Part shown: in pieces, positions 24,173-34,306 of the stretch
Layout: each line of letters opens with the position of its first letter
Position numbering within the stretch: the stretch's first letter is position 1
Assembly (NCBI GenBank): GCA_013368325.1
Contig: JAACJK010000115.1
Location: 124,001 to 188,000 of the forward strand
Direction: 5' to 3'
Origin: Ephemerocybe angulata
Lineage: Eukaryota > Basidiomycota > Agaricomycetes > Agaricales > Psathyrellaceae
Length of the DNA: 64,000 nt
Notes under the pieces: generated by a model
Told to the model about the DNA's origin: nothing
Database searches by the model: none
What the model saw: the letters and a program-made list of their open reading frames with translations, nothing else
Translations under genes and position numbers: made by a program

Positions 24173-24610
24173 AAGCGCCCTGGTATTGGCCGATGTGATG
24201 TTAATATTAGCATATGAGATTGGGCGAAAATGTATATTTTAATTTTTGACATTCATGCTAGAGAACCAGAGAACCAGGAAGCCAATGGAGCCTGCCACAG
24301 ATGTTATGGTCTACAGAAGTCTTGTGATTAAGGAGGAGAGGGTACGAGTAACGGTCATGATAATTTTGTGCCGACAGGATGGAAACGGACGTCTCAATCG
24401 TTTGCATACGTACCCACGCAACTCAGGATTTGTTGACCGCCTCGTGTGACCGATCCGGTGCTTTTTAGTACACTAGTTGATATATACGTTATCGTTAGAT
24501 TTAATTCGAGTCCATATTTGAGTCTTCCCTTGCGAAGGAGTTCTACACAAGGTGTCTAAACCAATTGTTCCGAGGGCATTCTTTCAGTCATAAGTAATCT
24601 CGATCAAACG
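24173..24610. other. Short intergenic spacer
   Basis: AT-rich 3' flank of MYND gene A and leader of the F-box stub. Nothing else is seen. Confidence 0.5.
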
Positions 24611-24915
24611 ATGACCAAGCACGTGGTGGAACTTGCGAATCGCCTGCGGAGATTTCTTACCTCCTTGCCTCTCCTTGCCTTCATGTCAGCCGAGTTGAAC
24701 GTCAACAAAAGGAGAAAATCGCCGGGGACTGCACTTCCAGCCGAGTTTTGGTGCGAAATCTTCGACAAAGCAGACCCTTATGAGGCTAGGTACGACCGTG
24801 ATTGCTCAAACCTCGGTACCCTAGCTTAGTCCGCCTCGCCAAACTGGTAAAGAGCTTTCTCTGCTCGGACAAGACGGTTTGGACCAAGCAACTGCGAAAG
24901 GCCTTAGCGCCCTAA
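24611..24915 (+). pseudogene. F-box protein stub
   Basis: Encodes only about 89 aa. Exon 1 (24611-24789) ends in an F-box core, LPAEFWCEIFDKADPYEA. A 35-bp intron is followed by exon 2 (24825-24915), giving SLVRLAKLVKSFLCSDKTVW, the normal continuation of an F-box, and then a stop. Full fungal F-box proteins of this kind run several hundred residues with a leucine-rich or propeller-like C-terminus, all missing here. The sequence ends 8 bp before the tRNA-Arg. It may be a relic, or a short adaptor that could still bind Skp1. The intron is unusually short, so the junction is tentative. Confidence 0.6.
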
Positions 24916-24923
24916 CCCGAGAA

Positions 24924-24995
24924 GGCCGTCTGGCGAAATGGCATCGCGTCTGACTACGAATCAGGAGATTGTAGGTTCGACCCCTACGTCGGTCA
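24924..24995 (+). tRNA. tRNA-Arg(ACG)
   Basis: 72-nt cloverleaf without intron. Acceptor GGCCGTC pairs with GTCGGTC (one T-T mismatch and one G-T). The D-arm is closed by GCG/CGC. The anticodon stem TCTGA/TCAGG holds loop CTACGAA with anticodon ACG. The T-arm is GTAGG-TTCGACC-CCTAC. A CTTTTT terminator starts just downstream at about 25000. The sequence closely resembles other fungal tRNA-Arg(ACG). Confidence 0.93.
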
Positions 24996-25608
24996 TTACT
25001 TTTTGGAACCTCAGCCCTCTATGATGGTTCGAGAATCGAGAATCGAAACGCTCAATTATGTTTGCCTCACCGCACGATACCAACTGATTGTGCGGTTCCG
25101 ACTTCCACTGCAATTCCGCTTGTGGACTTCAAAACATGACGCCCATATAAGAACTTGTCTCTCCGCGAACGAAGCTTACCGACATAATTCGTGAGGTGAC
25201 AATCGGATGCGTCACAGACATAGCATCTGATACTCACCCAGTGCAATCACTCTTCCATGGATGTGGGCAGGGGAACATGTCGCTGATAGGTGCTTGGTGG
25301 CGTCTAGGTTCTGCTTCATCCACGTTTGACCGCAATATAAACACAACGCCAATAGACGCCCGTCCACGGCTTCTCGGCTGATGGGCGCTCGGCGATGTAC
25401 TTCCGTTAATGGCGTCATCCCGCTACCTGCCCTAAAGCGCCAATATCAACCATGCATCCCAAAAAGGCGAAATCCTGTAGCCCTTGAACCCCGCTTGAGC
25501 GTTTGAACCTTCCTTGCTTCCTGATACCCACTTGCCAAGGCACCTTGAAGCAAGTGTATATGAGCCGCAGCACTCCACCTGTGAATTCCCATCTTCTGCG
25601 ACTGAACT
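24996..25608. other. Intergenic between tRNA-Arg and RBR gene
   Basis: Pol III terminator and then about 600 bp without a supported gene. No RING1-coding exon could be found here for the downstream RBR gene. Confidence 0.5.
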
Positions 25609-27188
25609 ATGGGGGCTGGGCTTGTGTGTCCCGGTAACGTTCTCCCCCGCCCTTTGGAGCTTAGAGCTTATTGACGAATATCGAAAGATATAATCTCGAC
25701 AGATGACCGACTCAACGAGGAAAAGTACGCATCTGAGCCGCTACAGCAACATGACTCTCCCGACTGGCTATGTGCCTGTTCGCGAACCCGTTCCGAGCTT
25801 GAGGAGCTCCTGGCAAAATTCCAGCAGATCTACGATGCACTAGTTAAAAAAGAGGAATCGCTGGCGGACGCCACGGCGAGGCTCGAGCGATGTCCTTTCT
25901 GCAAATTCGCCTGCATCCCGGTGAAGGGCGTGTACGCCGATTTGTTCTACCGCTGTGGAAATGCCTCGGGAGGGTGTGGACTCGTCAGTTGCCGTGCTTG
26001 TAAGGAGCATAATCATTGGCCAAAGTCGTGCGAGGAGAACCAAACGCCGGACAAGGGGAAGGCGAAATGGACCGTCGAAGGTGCAAGACGGAGGAATTTG
26101 ATGAGGACGTGTCCCACCTGCGGTGCCGGTGAGTGATATGGGATCCATAAACGCTGATGACACTTCATCTTACGCACGATATTCCACTCCGCAGCATTCC
26201 CTAAAGAGGGCCAGGTATGTACCATTGTATCCTTTTTGCCACACATAAACCTATCCTCGAAATTCATCCTTTAGTGCAACATAATGACCTGTCCAAAATG
26301 CGAAGCAAATATGTGCTTCCTCTGCCGTGAGGGCGTTACCCTCGACCACTTCCGAGACAACAAGGTATGTTTCAATTCTTCGCAATCCTAACTCCTCTCT
26401 GATCGTACCGACTACGATAGTGCGCAGGAGCCCATCGTGTGCTTCGCTCTCAGGCTAACCGATGCCCACTATACACGGCAACGAGCATCGAGGAGCTTCG
26501 GGGAAGCGGTTCACCACTCACACCCGCTGAACCAACTTCTCCGCTTCTAGCACAGCCCAAAAGGCCGCGTAAGATTGCCCAGCAGCCTCCAAATCCCGAC
26601 CTTCCATTACCTCAGCGCAAGAGCTCAGACGCGCCACGGGAACTCAGGTCGACCAAACACCGGGTTGAGATCGCACAGCTTCCGAGTCCCGACCTTCCAG
26701 CACCTCGGCGCGAGGACTCAGACACGCCACGACAGCTCAGGTCGAGCAAACGTCTGGCTCAGACCGAGGAAGGGAAGATGGACGCGAAAAGTCCTGTGCT
26801 ACCAATCGAGGAGAAGGGACAATCCGAGAAAGCGAAGATGCTGGAGTCTACTACAAAAGATGAGACTCTGGAAGGAAGAGCTGAGAACAAAGAACAAGGG
26901 AGCGAGGGGGAGATGATGGTCGTCACTCCAGGCCCGAAGGATAATGAAGAACGCCACCATACTCCTCCAAGCGTTGAACAACTTCGCGAGGACTTGGAGT
27001 GGGCGAAGCGCGAGTTGAAGAGAGCCCGGGATCGCGAGTACTATGGGAAGAAGCGACTGGCTAGTGGGAAGGACGGCTGGACCATGGAGCGGTATGAGGG
27101 TGTGGTGAAGGAGACCAAGCGATACGCAGCGGCCGTCGCAGAGAGGAAGGCGGCGTACTTGAAAGCTTCCCAGAAGTCGAAGGTTTGA
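25609..27188 (+). CDS. RBR-type (IBR-RING2) protein lacking a recognisable RING1
   Basis: 442 aa, five exons: 25609-25633, 25703-26128, 26195-26214, 26275-26364 and 26421-27188. The 25-nt first exon has the same length and phase as that of the RBR gene at 47164. An IBR domain (ERCPFCKFACIP ... RCGNASGGCGLVSCRACKEH ... SC) is followed by RING2 (RTCPTCGAAFPKEGQCNIMT, then CPKCEANMCFLCRE ... LDHF), including the CNIMTC segment where RNF216-like ligases carry the catalytic Cys. The region before IBR has only CAC and no RING1 ligand set, so E2 recruitment is doubtful. The linker holds two imperfect 30-residue repeats (PNPDLPLPQRKSSDAPRELR and PSPDLPAPRREDSDTPRQLR). The C-terminal 70 residues are a helical hairpin (AKRELKRARDREYYGKKR ... 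WTMERYEGVVKET) shared with the 47164 gene. A missed upstream exon is the alternative to true loss. Confidence 0.75.
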
Positions 27189-27555
27189 ATGATTCTGAAT
27201 GTGTGATTACCTTATGTTTCCAACCAGTAGTAGTTTATGACACCCTTCTCAATGGTCGTGGCGAATCCGCTTGTGTGGGTCACTTATCCAAGGGGCCGTG
27301 GCACCTGGAAGGACATACAGAGTTCTGGGAGAACTGGCAGGTGTCTTCCCCTCTGGAATGTTCACTTAACTAGAGTGAAGACGTTCACTCGTCGTCTCCC
27401 CCACTCCTCTCGCAATTCATGGGATCCTCCGCAACACTATCTCTTATGGGTTCCCGGTGCACCTTGGAAGTGGCCATGAGCCGAACCATGTTTATTTGGG
27501 AAAGAAATGTCTGCAGCATGGTATACAAGTTCATTGGTAGTTGAAAGCGCATCGA
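27189..27555. other. Convergent 3' ends
   Basis: Space between the convergent RBR and CBM1 genes. No gene or repeat is seen. Confidence 0.5.
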
Positions 27556-27953
27556 CTAATAACACTGGCTATAGAAGTCGTTAATGGTGTTACACAGGGT
27601 GCCAGGGGCACAGGCAGTGGGGCCGCTGTAGCCAATACCACCACTGAAGGAAGACGAGGGAATAGTTAGCGAAGGCTCCATCATCAGCTGTTCAAATAAT
27701 TAACTCACCATTGGCCGTACAGAGTCTGCCTAGGTATTGGCGCGGAGGTGATAGTGCCAGGTCCGCTTGTCGTGAGAGGTACGCACTCGACCCACCCAGT
27801 GCACTGTCCCGTTTGAGGCGATGTTGTGAAAGTGTAGGGGTGCCAGAGTGATGATTCGTCCGACTTGCAGGGCTGGTATTGGCAGGCATATGCTTCCATA
27901 CCGTCATATCTCAGGAGCGACACGATAAGAAATAAGGCATTGGAGATGCGCAT
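27556..27953 (-). CDS. Small secreted protein with C-terminal CBM1
   Basis: 110 aa from exons 27709-27953 and 27556-27643, with a 65-bp intron inside the CBM. A hydrophobic N-terminus ([14 protein letters not shown]) is a probable signal peptide. A 55-residue Cys-containing segment ([13 protein letters not shown] ... [14 protein letters not shown]) follows, then a complete CBM1: [20 protein letters not shown] ... NDFYSQCY. No catalytic domain is present. Such proteins bind crystalline cellulose or chitin and act as accessory or effector-like proteins; the exact role is unknown. TATA-like TATATAG motifs lie 30-60 bp upstream. The CBM resembles the one on the GH30 enzyme in this window. Confidence 0.85.
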
Positions 27954-28824
27954 CTTGGACCGACAGATATCGACGTCTGATATTATTATATAGTACGTAG
28001 CTGAACCATTATATAGTCTCGGACTCGAAAAACTTTCTTTGATATTGTTCCGGATTCTTGGGAGCCCCATTGAAATTATCGGAGGTCAGTACGCCCCGTA
28101 TGCAAAAAGCCTGCCTACTCCCGCAAGTTTGACCGCTCTTGACCGGGTGACCCTTTGAAGAGAGGCGAACAACACATGACGGATGTTTCGCGGTAGATAG
28201 AGAAGGTGATGACAGAATATGACTGGTATGGGCCCTGATCTTTCAAATGTAAACTGACTATTGAATCCTATCACGATTGGGTTCAGTCGAGGTGCCGTGC
28301 TTCTCAACTTTCTTTTTTACTGGTGCCCTAGACTCGTGCTTGAGGGAGATACTGGCGCTTCGATCCTCCGCCTCTGTTTATTGGCATTAATTATTGGGAG
28401 TGACCTATCCAATAACCGCCAATATAAAGTACCCGGAGTGAGGATAAGCGTCACCCTTTCCGTTGACTAGAAAGAGTTCAAAATGAATTGGAATCGCAAA
28501 CGTCTTGTATGTACTATTATCTGGGATAAAGGAAGGAAACGTGACTAACAGCATGTGTTAAGTAGAGCATATTATAGGCCAAGCGCCTGGCCTCAGAATA
28601 TGTAGATGATTTGAGGGAGATAGGGGATTTGCCGCCGACCGAGGCCGTTCGGCGGCAAGCAGTTCGGTGTGCGTTCGGAGATTGACGGAGATTCAAAACG
28701 CTCACGTGTGGGGTCCGTGCGTTGACGCGACTACAAATATCGGGGGTCGCGTGTCGCACTCTACCTTTCACTTCTTTCTTCCTTCCCCTCACCGTCTCCC
28801 GCCTTTCTCAGAAATTACTCTGCC

Positions 28825-29145
28825 ATGTATATTCTGCATCTCTCCCATATTGAACACCTCAGTACTGACGATGGGACAGCTATATCCTGCAACAACTCGG
28901 CCGAGAAGGAGACCTTCAAGGGCAGTATCACTACTTCCAGAAGCGCATATATATGCACGTTCTTATCTGCTCCCTAAATCTTTAGATCGGTAATGTATAT
29001 TCTGCATCTAGCCCCTACCAAACACCCCAGTACTGACGATGGGACAGCTATATCCTGCAGCAACCTTCAAGGATCGTATCACACTACATCCAGAAGCGCC
29101 TATATATGCACATACTTATTTGCTCGTTGAACTTTCAGATTGGTA
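28825..29145 (+). repeat. Tandem duplication, about 160 bp unit
   Basis: Copy 1 is 28825-28992 and copy 2 is 28993-29145. Both start ATGTATATTCTGCATCT and share CAGTACTGACGATGGGACAG and GCTATATCCTGCA. Copies differ by substitutions and small deletions. Confidence 0.85.
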
Positions 29146-29300
29146 AATGAAGTTAACCCCCCGTTTTTCAATAAGAGCGAATTTGACGGAGGTCATAGGT
29201 ATCGTGCAACGAGCACGAGCTCAAGCATAATCGCGTTGGCTGTCCCTGGGCAGGTGGGGATAAGTAACAGCAGGTAAATATCTCCCGACTACGTTGCTTC

Positions 29301-29669
29301 TAACGGGAATTGTGGAACTTCGCTGTTATTGAAAGAGCTCATAATCCATACCTTACAGGGCGTACGCAGGAGGATACTATATGTGACGGTAGGTCTGTAT
29401 CTGACATTTCAAGTAGCCTTTTTGAAGGCTGATTATGGGCTCCGGTTATTGATCAGACCTTCCTTGAAGACTACCTTTCTACTAACGGGCATTGTTGAAT
29501 TTCTCTGTCATTGAAAGAGCTCATAATCCATATCTTACAGGGTGTACGCAGGGGAGAAGCCTGATTGCGGTAGTTCCCTCGGTCGATATATGTGACGGTA
29601 GGCCTATATCTGATATTCCAAGAAGCCTTTTAGCTGATTATGTGTTCAGATTATTGACCAGTCGTAAAG
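29301..29669 (+). repeat. Tandem duplication, about 180 bp unit
   Basis: Copy 1 is about 29301-29482 and copy 2 is 29483-29669. Both contain TTGAAAGAGCTCATAATCCA, ATATGTGACGGTAGG and a later ATTATTGA-like stretch. About 80% similar by eye, with an insertion in copy 2. Confidence 0.8.
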
Positions 29670-29761
29670 TTCCTCCCCCCTTCCAACCCTTCCCCTCACC
29701 CTTCCTATCGTTCCTGGGCGCTCATCACCGCACGGGCCGGTATTGCTCCGAATCCACATTG

Positions 29762-32700
29762 ATGCCTGCTCTCACGGTCTCAGGACGCATGGCTGCTGCT
29801 CCGAACTCTCATCACCACGATGACCCAACGTCCTCAGGAGAGGATCCCTCCTTTTCCTCGTCGCTCTCCCACCCAGACTTTTCCCTAGGATCCTTCGCTT
29901 CAGGCATCTCCACCCCACATCGGTCCAATCTCAATGTCACGGCAGGGTATCTACGCCCACCGCGCCTGAGCGGCAGGGCAGGGAGCAGCAGCACGCTTGT
30001 ACCGGGCTCGGCGTCGCAGCTAGGCAAGGGGAGTGTGAACTCGACATCAGGGGCGAAGGATGTGGAGGAGTATGCGAGTTTACTGCATGACGACGAGGTG
30101 ACAGCCGAAGAGGCTGCAATGGGCGACTCGATCGGTCCCGGGAGTGTCCTGGATACCCCTGGGCCCAAACCGAAGGGGGTACGAACGCGGAGCGGGACAG
30201 TCACAGCCGCCGCCGCACCGAGCAAAGTGTCGAAACTAACGCTTCGAGATCAGGAGAAGGTGCGTATCATGAATCATCATGTGTGTTCGCGTCCAACTCT
30301 TCGTTGCAGCACATCGACAACTTGAAGAAAGAAAACTTTAGCATCAAGCTGCGGGTGCATTTTTTGGAGGACCAGTTGGCGCGGATGGCGCCGGACCAGA
30401 TGGACGCTGCGCTGAAGCAAAATATCAACCTCAAGATCGAGGTGCAGCAGCGCGGCATGGAGATCAAGAAGCTCAAGAAGCTCGTGCTGTCGCTCGAGCA
30501 CGAGCTGGAGCGCGTCCAGCGCGGGGCCGCTGCGTCTGCCGGTGCGAGTGAGCGCGAGAAGGAGCTGGAGCAGCGGTTGGAGGAGAAGGAGCGGGAACTG
30601 AGGGATCTGCGGCGACGGAAGGCGGAGCGAGAGGACGGCGACGATGCACTGCGGGAGGCGGAGGCACGGAATGCCGAGCTCGAGGATGAGCTGGACAACG
30701 TCAAGGGGCTGCTGGAGGACAACATGGACGAAATTGACCGGCTGAAGAACATCGTCCAGCAGCGCGGGTCGGACAAGGCGGAGGAGCTCGAGAACGAGAA
30801 TTACGAGCTCCGGGAGAAGCTGCGTGCCCAGGACGACCTTGTGTCACAGCTTCAAGACGACCGCGACGATCTCCAGGATGCGCTTACGGAGCTACAGCTG
30901 CGGCTGGAGGAGCTGGAGTCGCGACGACACGCCGAGTCGGTCGAGCGTTCCCAATCGCGCGCGGCGCTTCTCGATGAGCAGGAAGCGCACGAGGAGCTGG
31001 AGGATGAGGTGAACCAGCTACGGGATCGCGTGGCGGCGCTCATGATCGAGCTGCAGGGTAAAGAGGACGAAGTGGAGCAGGGGAGGAGGGAGTTGGATGA
31101 GCTCATGGAAGAGCATAAGCGGGTGGTGGATGTTGTGGAGAACGAGTGGCGAGGTGAGGTCGAGGAAGCGAGGGGGCAGGCGGACGAAATGAAGGACGTG
31201 TTGGCTGAACGGGATGGGGAGTGCGAGAAGCTGCGGATGCACGTCGCGGATCTCGAACACGAGACTGACGAGCTGCATCTCAAGTTCGAGGGGGCGCTGG
31301 AACAGCTCGAAGGCGAGTTGGAGGAGCGGACGCGGGAGGTGGAGGACCGGGAACGCGAAGTTGAAGAGAGGGTTGTCGAGGGCGAGCGGAAGGAGGCGGA
31401 GCTCGAGGCGATGAGGGAACAGCTGGATAGGCTAGGTGAGCAAGTGTTCGAGCTCGAGGACGAGAGCGAGCGCTTGAAGACGGAGCTGGAGCGGGCGGAG
31501 GAGGAGAAGGAACGGTCGGAGGCGGTTGGGGCTGCGCTGAAGGAGAAGAACACGACGCTCAAGACTGAGATTCAGGATCTCGCAGATGCATACGACCAGG
31601 CTCAGGCGTCCATCTCCGAGCACATGGCGCGACAGGAAGAGCTCGCGACCCATATCGAAGCGCTTGTTGCAGAGCTCGAAGCCACGCGCGACCAATCGGA
31701 GCGGACTGCGGCGAACCTAACATCGCTTACGTCGAAGCTAGAGTCGCAGAGTGTATTATCCAAACGTGCGATGGAGGAGAAAGAGCGAGAGATAGGTAGG
31801 CTGCGGGATGAGGTGGAACGGAAGGAGAGGTTAGTGAAGGAACGGGAGACGGATCTGACTCAGCTCCAGGACGCGTTTGGGAGTGTAGAACGAGAGCGGA
31901 AGGAGCTTGGGGAGAGTGTGGCTGGGGAAAGATTCAGCGCACAGTTGGAGTGCGATAGGCTGCGTCGGGACCTCGAACGGGCGGAGGACGATCTAGCCAG
32001 GCTTCGGGCTGACCTTGCGTCGAAGGAAGGTCTTCTACGGGAGAAGGAAGCTCAGTTGGACCGACTGAGCCAGGATAACAGGGAGCTGAAGAACGAGCTC
32101 GGTGAAGTTAAGCAGGCGAAGATTAACCTTGGGGAGAAGGTGGATGAGTTGAAGGAGCGCGAGAAGGAGCGGGAGCGGGAGACGACGACGATGCGGGCTC
32201 GTGTGCGGGAGCTGGAGGAGAGGCTTGGGAAGGAGGGTAGGGACGTGGGGAGGATGGAGGGGATGTATCGGGACCAGCTGACGGAGAGGAATACGTTGCT
32301 GCTGACGATATACCAGTATCTGGATAAGATTGTTGGGGTTGAGAAGTCTTTGGTACGTGCTCAGTCTATCACTCCGATGTGTCTATTCGAAGCGTTGCGA
32401 TGCGCTGTGACGCGACCGATTGTCTTTTGCGCTTGTCGCGGGTCGGTCTGTCACGGACATTGGATGACTCTCGGGGGCGCTAAACTGGACCGATGCTAAT
32501 CATCCTTATCCTTACAGAAGAAAGGTGCTGCGGCAGAAACGAAACCGTTTACGAACTTCTCAGTGTTCCACGACAACCTGATCACCCGCCTCAAAGCGCT
32601 GTCGCAGCTCCAGCTCACGTTCTCGCAGCGCACGAAAGACATCGAATCCAAGTTCACCGACAAGCTGACCGAGATGCGACGCCAACTGGACTCGCGGTGG

Positions 32701-33267
32701 AAGCAGATTGAGAAGTTCGAGGCGAGCGTGAAGACGGTGGGCGAGCTGAAGGGGCAGTGGAGGCGGAAGCTGAACCTGAAAGAGGGCGAGGCAGACGCGC
32801 TTCGGACGCAGGTGTCGGAGCTGACGAGCCAGGTCGCGAGCCTGCGGCGGGCGGGCAACTCGGCTTCGGAAGCGAGCGAGGTGAAGAGTCTGACGGCGCG
32901 CGCTGTGAATGCGGAGCGGCGGTTGAACAATGCGCAGAATCAGCTCGTGCAGGCGGAGGAGCGGATCGCAGGGATGAATGAGAAGATCGCTGGAGTGGAA
33001 GGCAAGTGGGAAGCGCGGGTGAAGGAGTATGAGAGTCGGATGCGGGCGGCGGAGGAGAGGGTGAAGAGGGAGAGGCAGGGCGGGAAGGAGCGGGTGGGTG
33101 AGCTGGAGACTGCGGTTGAAAGGTTGAGGAAGCAGTTGGAGGAAGCGAGGAAACGGGGTGGTGTTGTTGAGGGGTTGTTGGAGACTGTTGCGGAGACGGG
33201 GGTGAGGGGGAAGGAGCGGGGCGGAGGTGGGAGTGGGAGGAGTAGTCTGAGTGGAGGAACGCGGTAA
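29762..33267 (+). CDS. Spindle/microtubule-organising protein with Cnn_1N motif, long coiled coil
   Basis: 1096 aa, three exons: 29762-30259, 30310-32352 and 32518-33267. A Ser-rich N-terminus (1-155) precedes the centrosomin N-terminal motif at about residues 160-230: LTLRDQEKHIDNLKKENFSI, LRVHFLEDQLARMAPDQ and ALKQNINLKIEVQ. In Cnn, Mto1 and Pcp1 relatives this motif binds and activates the gamma-tubulin complex, so the protein probably nucleates microtubules at spindle pole bodies or other sites. The rest is almost continuous heptad-rich coiled coil, broken at about residue 847 by the second intron (165 bp), followed by FHDNLITRLKALSQLQL and further coiled coil to a Gly/Ser tail. I see no clear PACT motif at the C-terminus. 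The first intron falls exactly inside the Cnn motif after DQEK. Confidence 0.9.
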
Positions 33268-33878
33268 TGGGCCATCTGCAATCGCCTACCTGCCACGCCT
33301 TCGCAGGATGGGGGCGCGGTAGCACCGCTGATAGGTGATCCTCCAAACTGGAGTTGACGCCACTATCCCTCCTCCTACCCCCTTTCGTGTCATCGAATTC
33401 TTTTCCATTGCTTTTTCTTGCACTGAGGTCGCCTGTCTGCCCATTTCGACTGTATATTGTACTCACTGATTCATTTTTCTTTTCTTGTTCGCTCGCCCTG
33501 TCATTGCTCTCCTATTTCCCATCCGTGCTCCTGCAAATGTATTATTTGAACGCAAGATACGATACAGAACTCTGCGAAGCAGAGTATTGGGCCAGTTTGT
33601 ATTACCTTCCTTCCGTTGGCCGCGGCTTCTGTGGGGCCAATGTCTCTCAGCTCTCGGGACTGACAACGCTGATATAGATGCATGCTCCATTGCGCATGCG
33701 GGCAGCTCCAGTGCGGAAGCCCGGTTGTGCATGGGGTGTTGGCTTTACCCACAACCGAGGTGATGTCCTCGTCTGGCAAACTCCACCCCAACGCTCCAAA
33801 TCATGGTTAGTCGAGTAGAACGGTTCAGCTACGTAGATCAAAACTTCCGATGTAACTCTCGGTTTCTTCGAACTGCAA
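33268..33878. other. Intergenic before tRNA-Ser
   Basis: 3' flank of the coiled-coil gene, T-rich at 33400-33500. No gene is supported. Confidence 0.5.
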
Positions 33879-33974
33879 GTCACTTTGCCGGAGTGGTTAA
33901 CGGGATCGCCTGCTATTCATTAGCTGATCAGCGGTTGCTCTTTGAGCGCGTGTGTTCGAATCGCACAGGTGACG
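33879..33974 (+). tRNA. tRNA-Ser(GCT) with a 14-nt intron
   Basis: Acceptor GTCACTT pairs with AGGTGAC. The D-arm is GCCGGAGTGGTTAACGG-like. The anticodon stem ATCGC/GCGGT surrounds CTGCTA-A, interrupted after position 37 by a 14-nt intron (33916-33929). The anticodon GCT is at 33912-33914. A long variable arm (TGCTCTTTGAGCG) marks a class II tRNA, followed by T-arm TGTG-TTCGAAT-CGCA and a C(T)6 terminator. Mature length is about 82 nt. Confidence 0.92.
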
Positions 33975-34306
33975 CTTTTTTGCTTCATTCCGCGAGAAAT
34001 ACTGCCAGATTCCACTGGATCAATGGATGATCCAGTGCGACTCTGCGAGAAAGAATCAAGACGCTCTAATTCACGGTAGCGAGCAGTTCCCCAATATTCT
34101 TCGTAGCATACTAGCCAAGTTTTGCGCCTGACCTAATCTGACCTAATCTTGACGACTTATCCGCCGCCAGTGCGGCTTTGACCGAGAAGTATAGTTTGAG
34201 TGTAGTGCGGCTCAACTGATAGCAAATATGTCACCTTTCTTAGGAGTTGCACGTAGAAGTCCTAGTGATCTCATACTCCTTTCATACCAGCACCCCGACT
34301 GCACAG
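33975..34306. other. Spacer before the F-box gene
   Basis: The Pol III terminator is followed by about 330 bp with a short direct repeat (TGACCTAATCT twice at about 34130-34148) and the F-box gene promoter. No gene is seen. Confidence 0.5.

Larger units (their letters stand above)
27954..29761. other. 1.8-kb intergenic region with two tandem duplications
   Basis: Divergent promoters of the CBM1 gene (-) and the Cnn-motif gene (+). It contains two separate direct duplications, listed individually, and CT-rich promoter-like tracts near 28765-28810 and 29675-29710. No coding sequence is supported. Confidence 0.55.

Noticed and set aside
30473..33466. Long minus-strand frames (up to 270 aa)
   Set aside because: Antisense shadows of the GC-rich coiled-coil gene, made of Ser/Arg/Pro runs.
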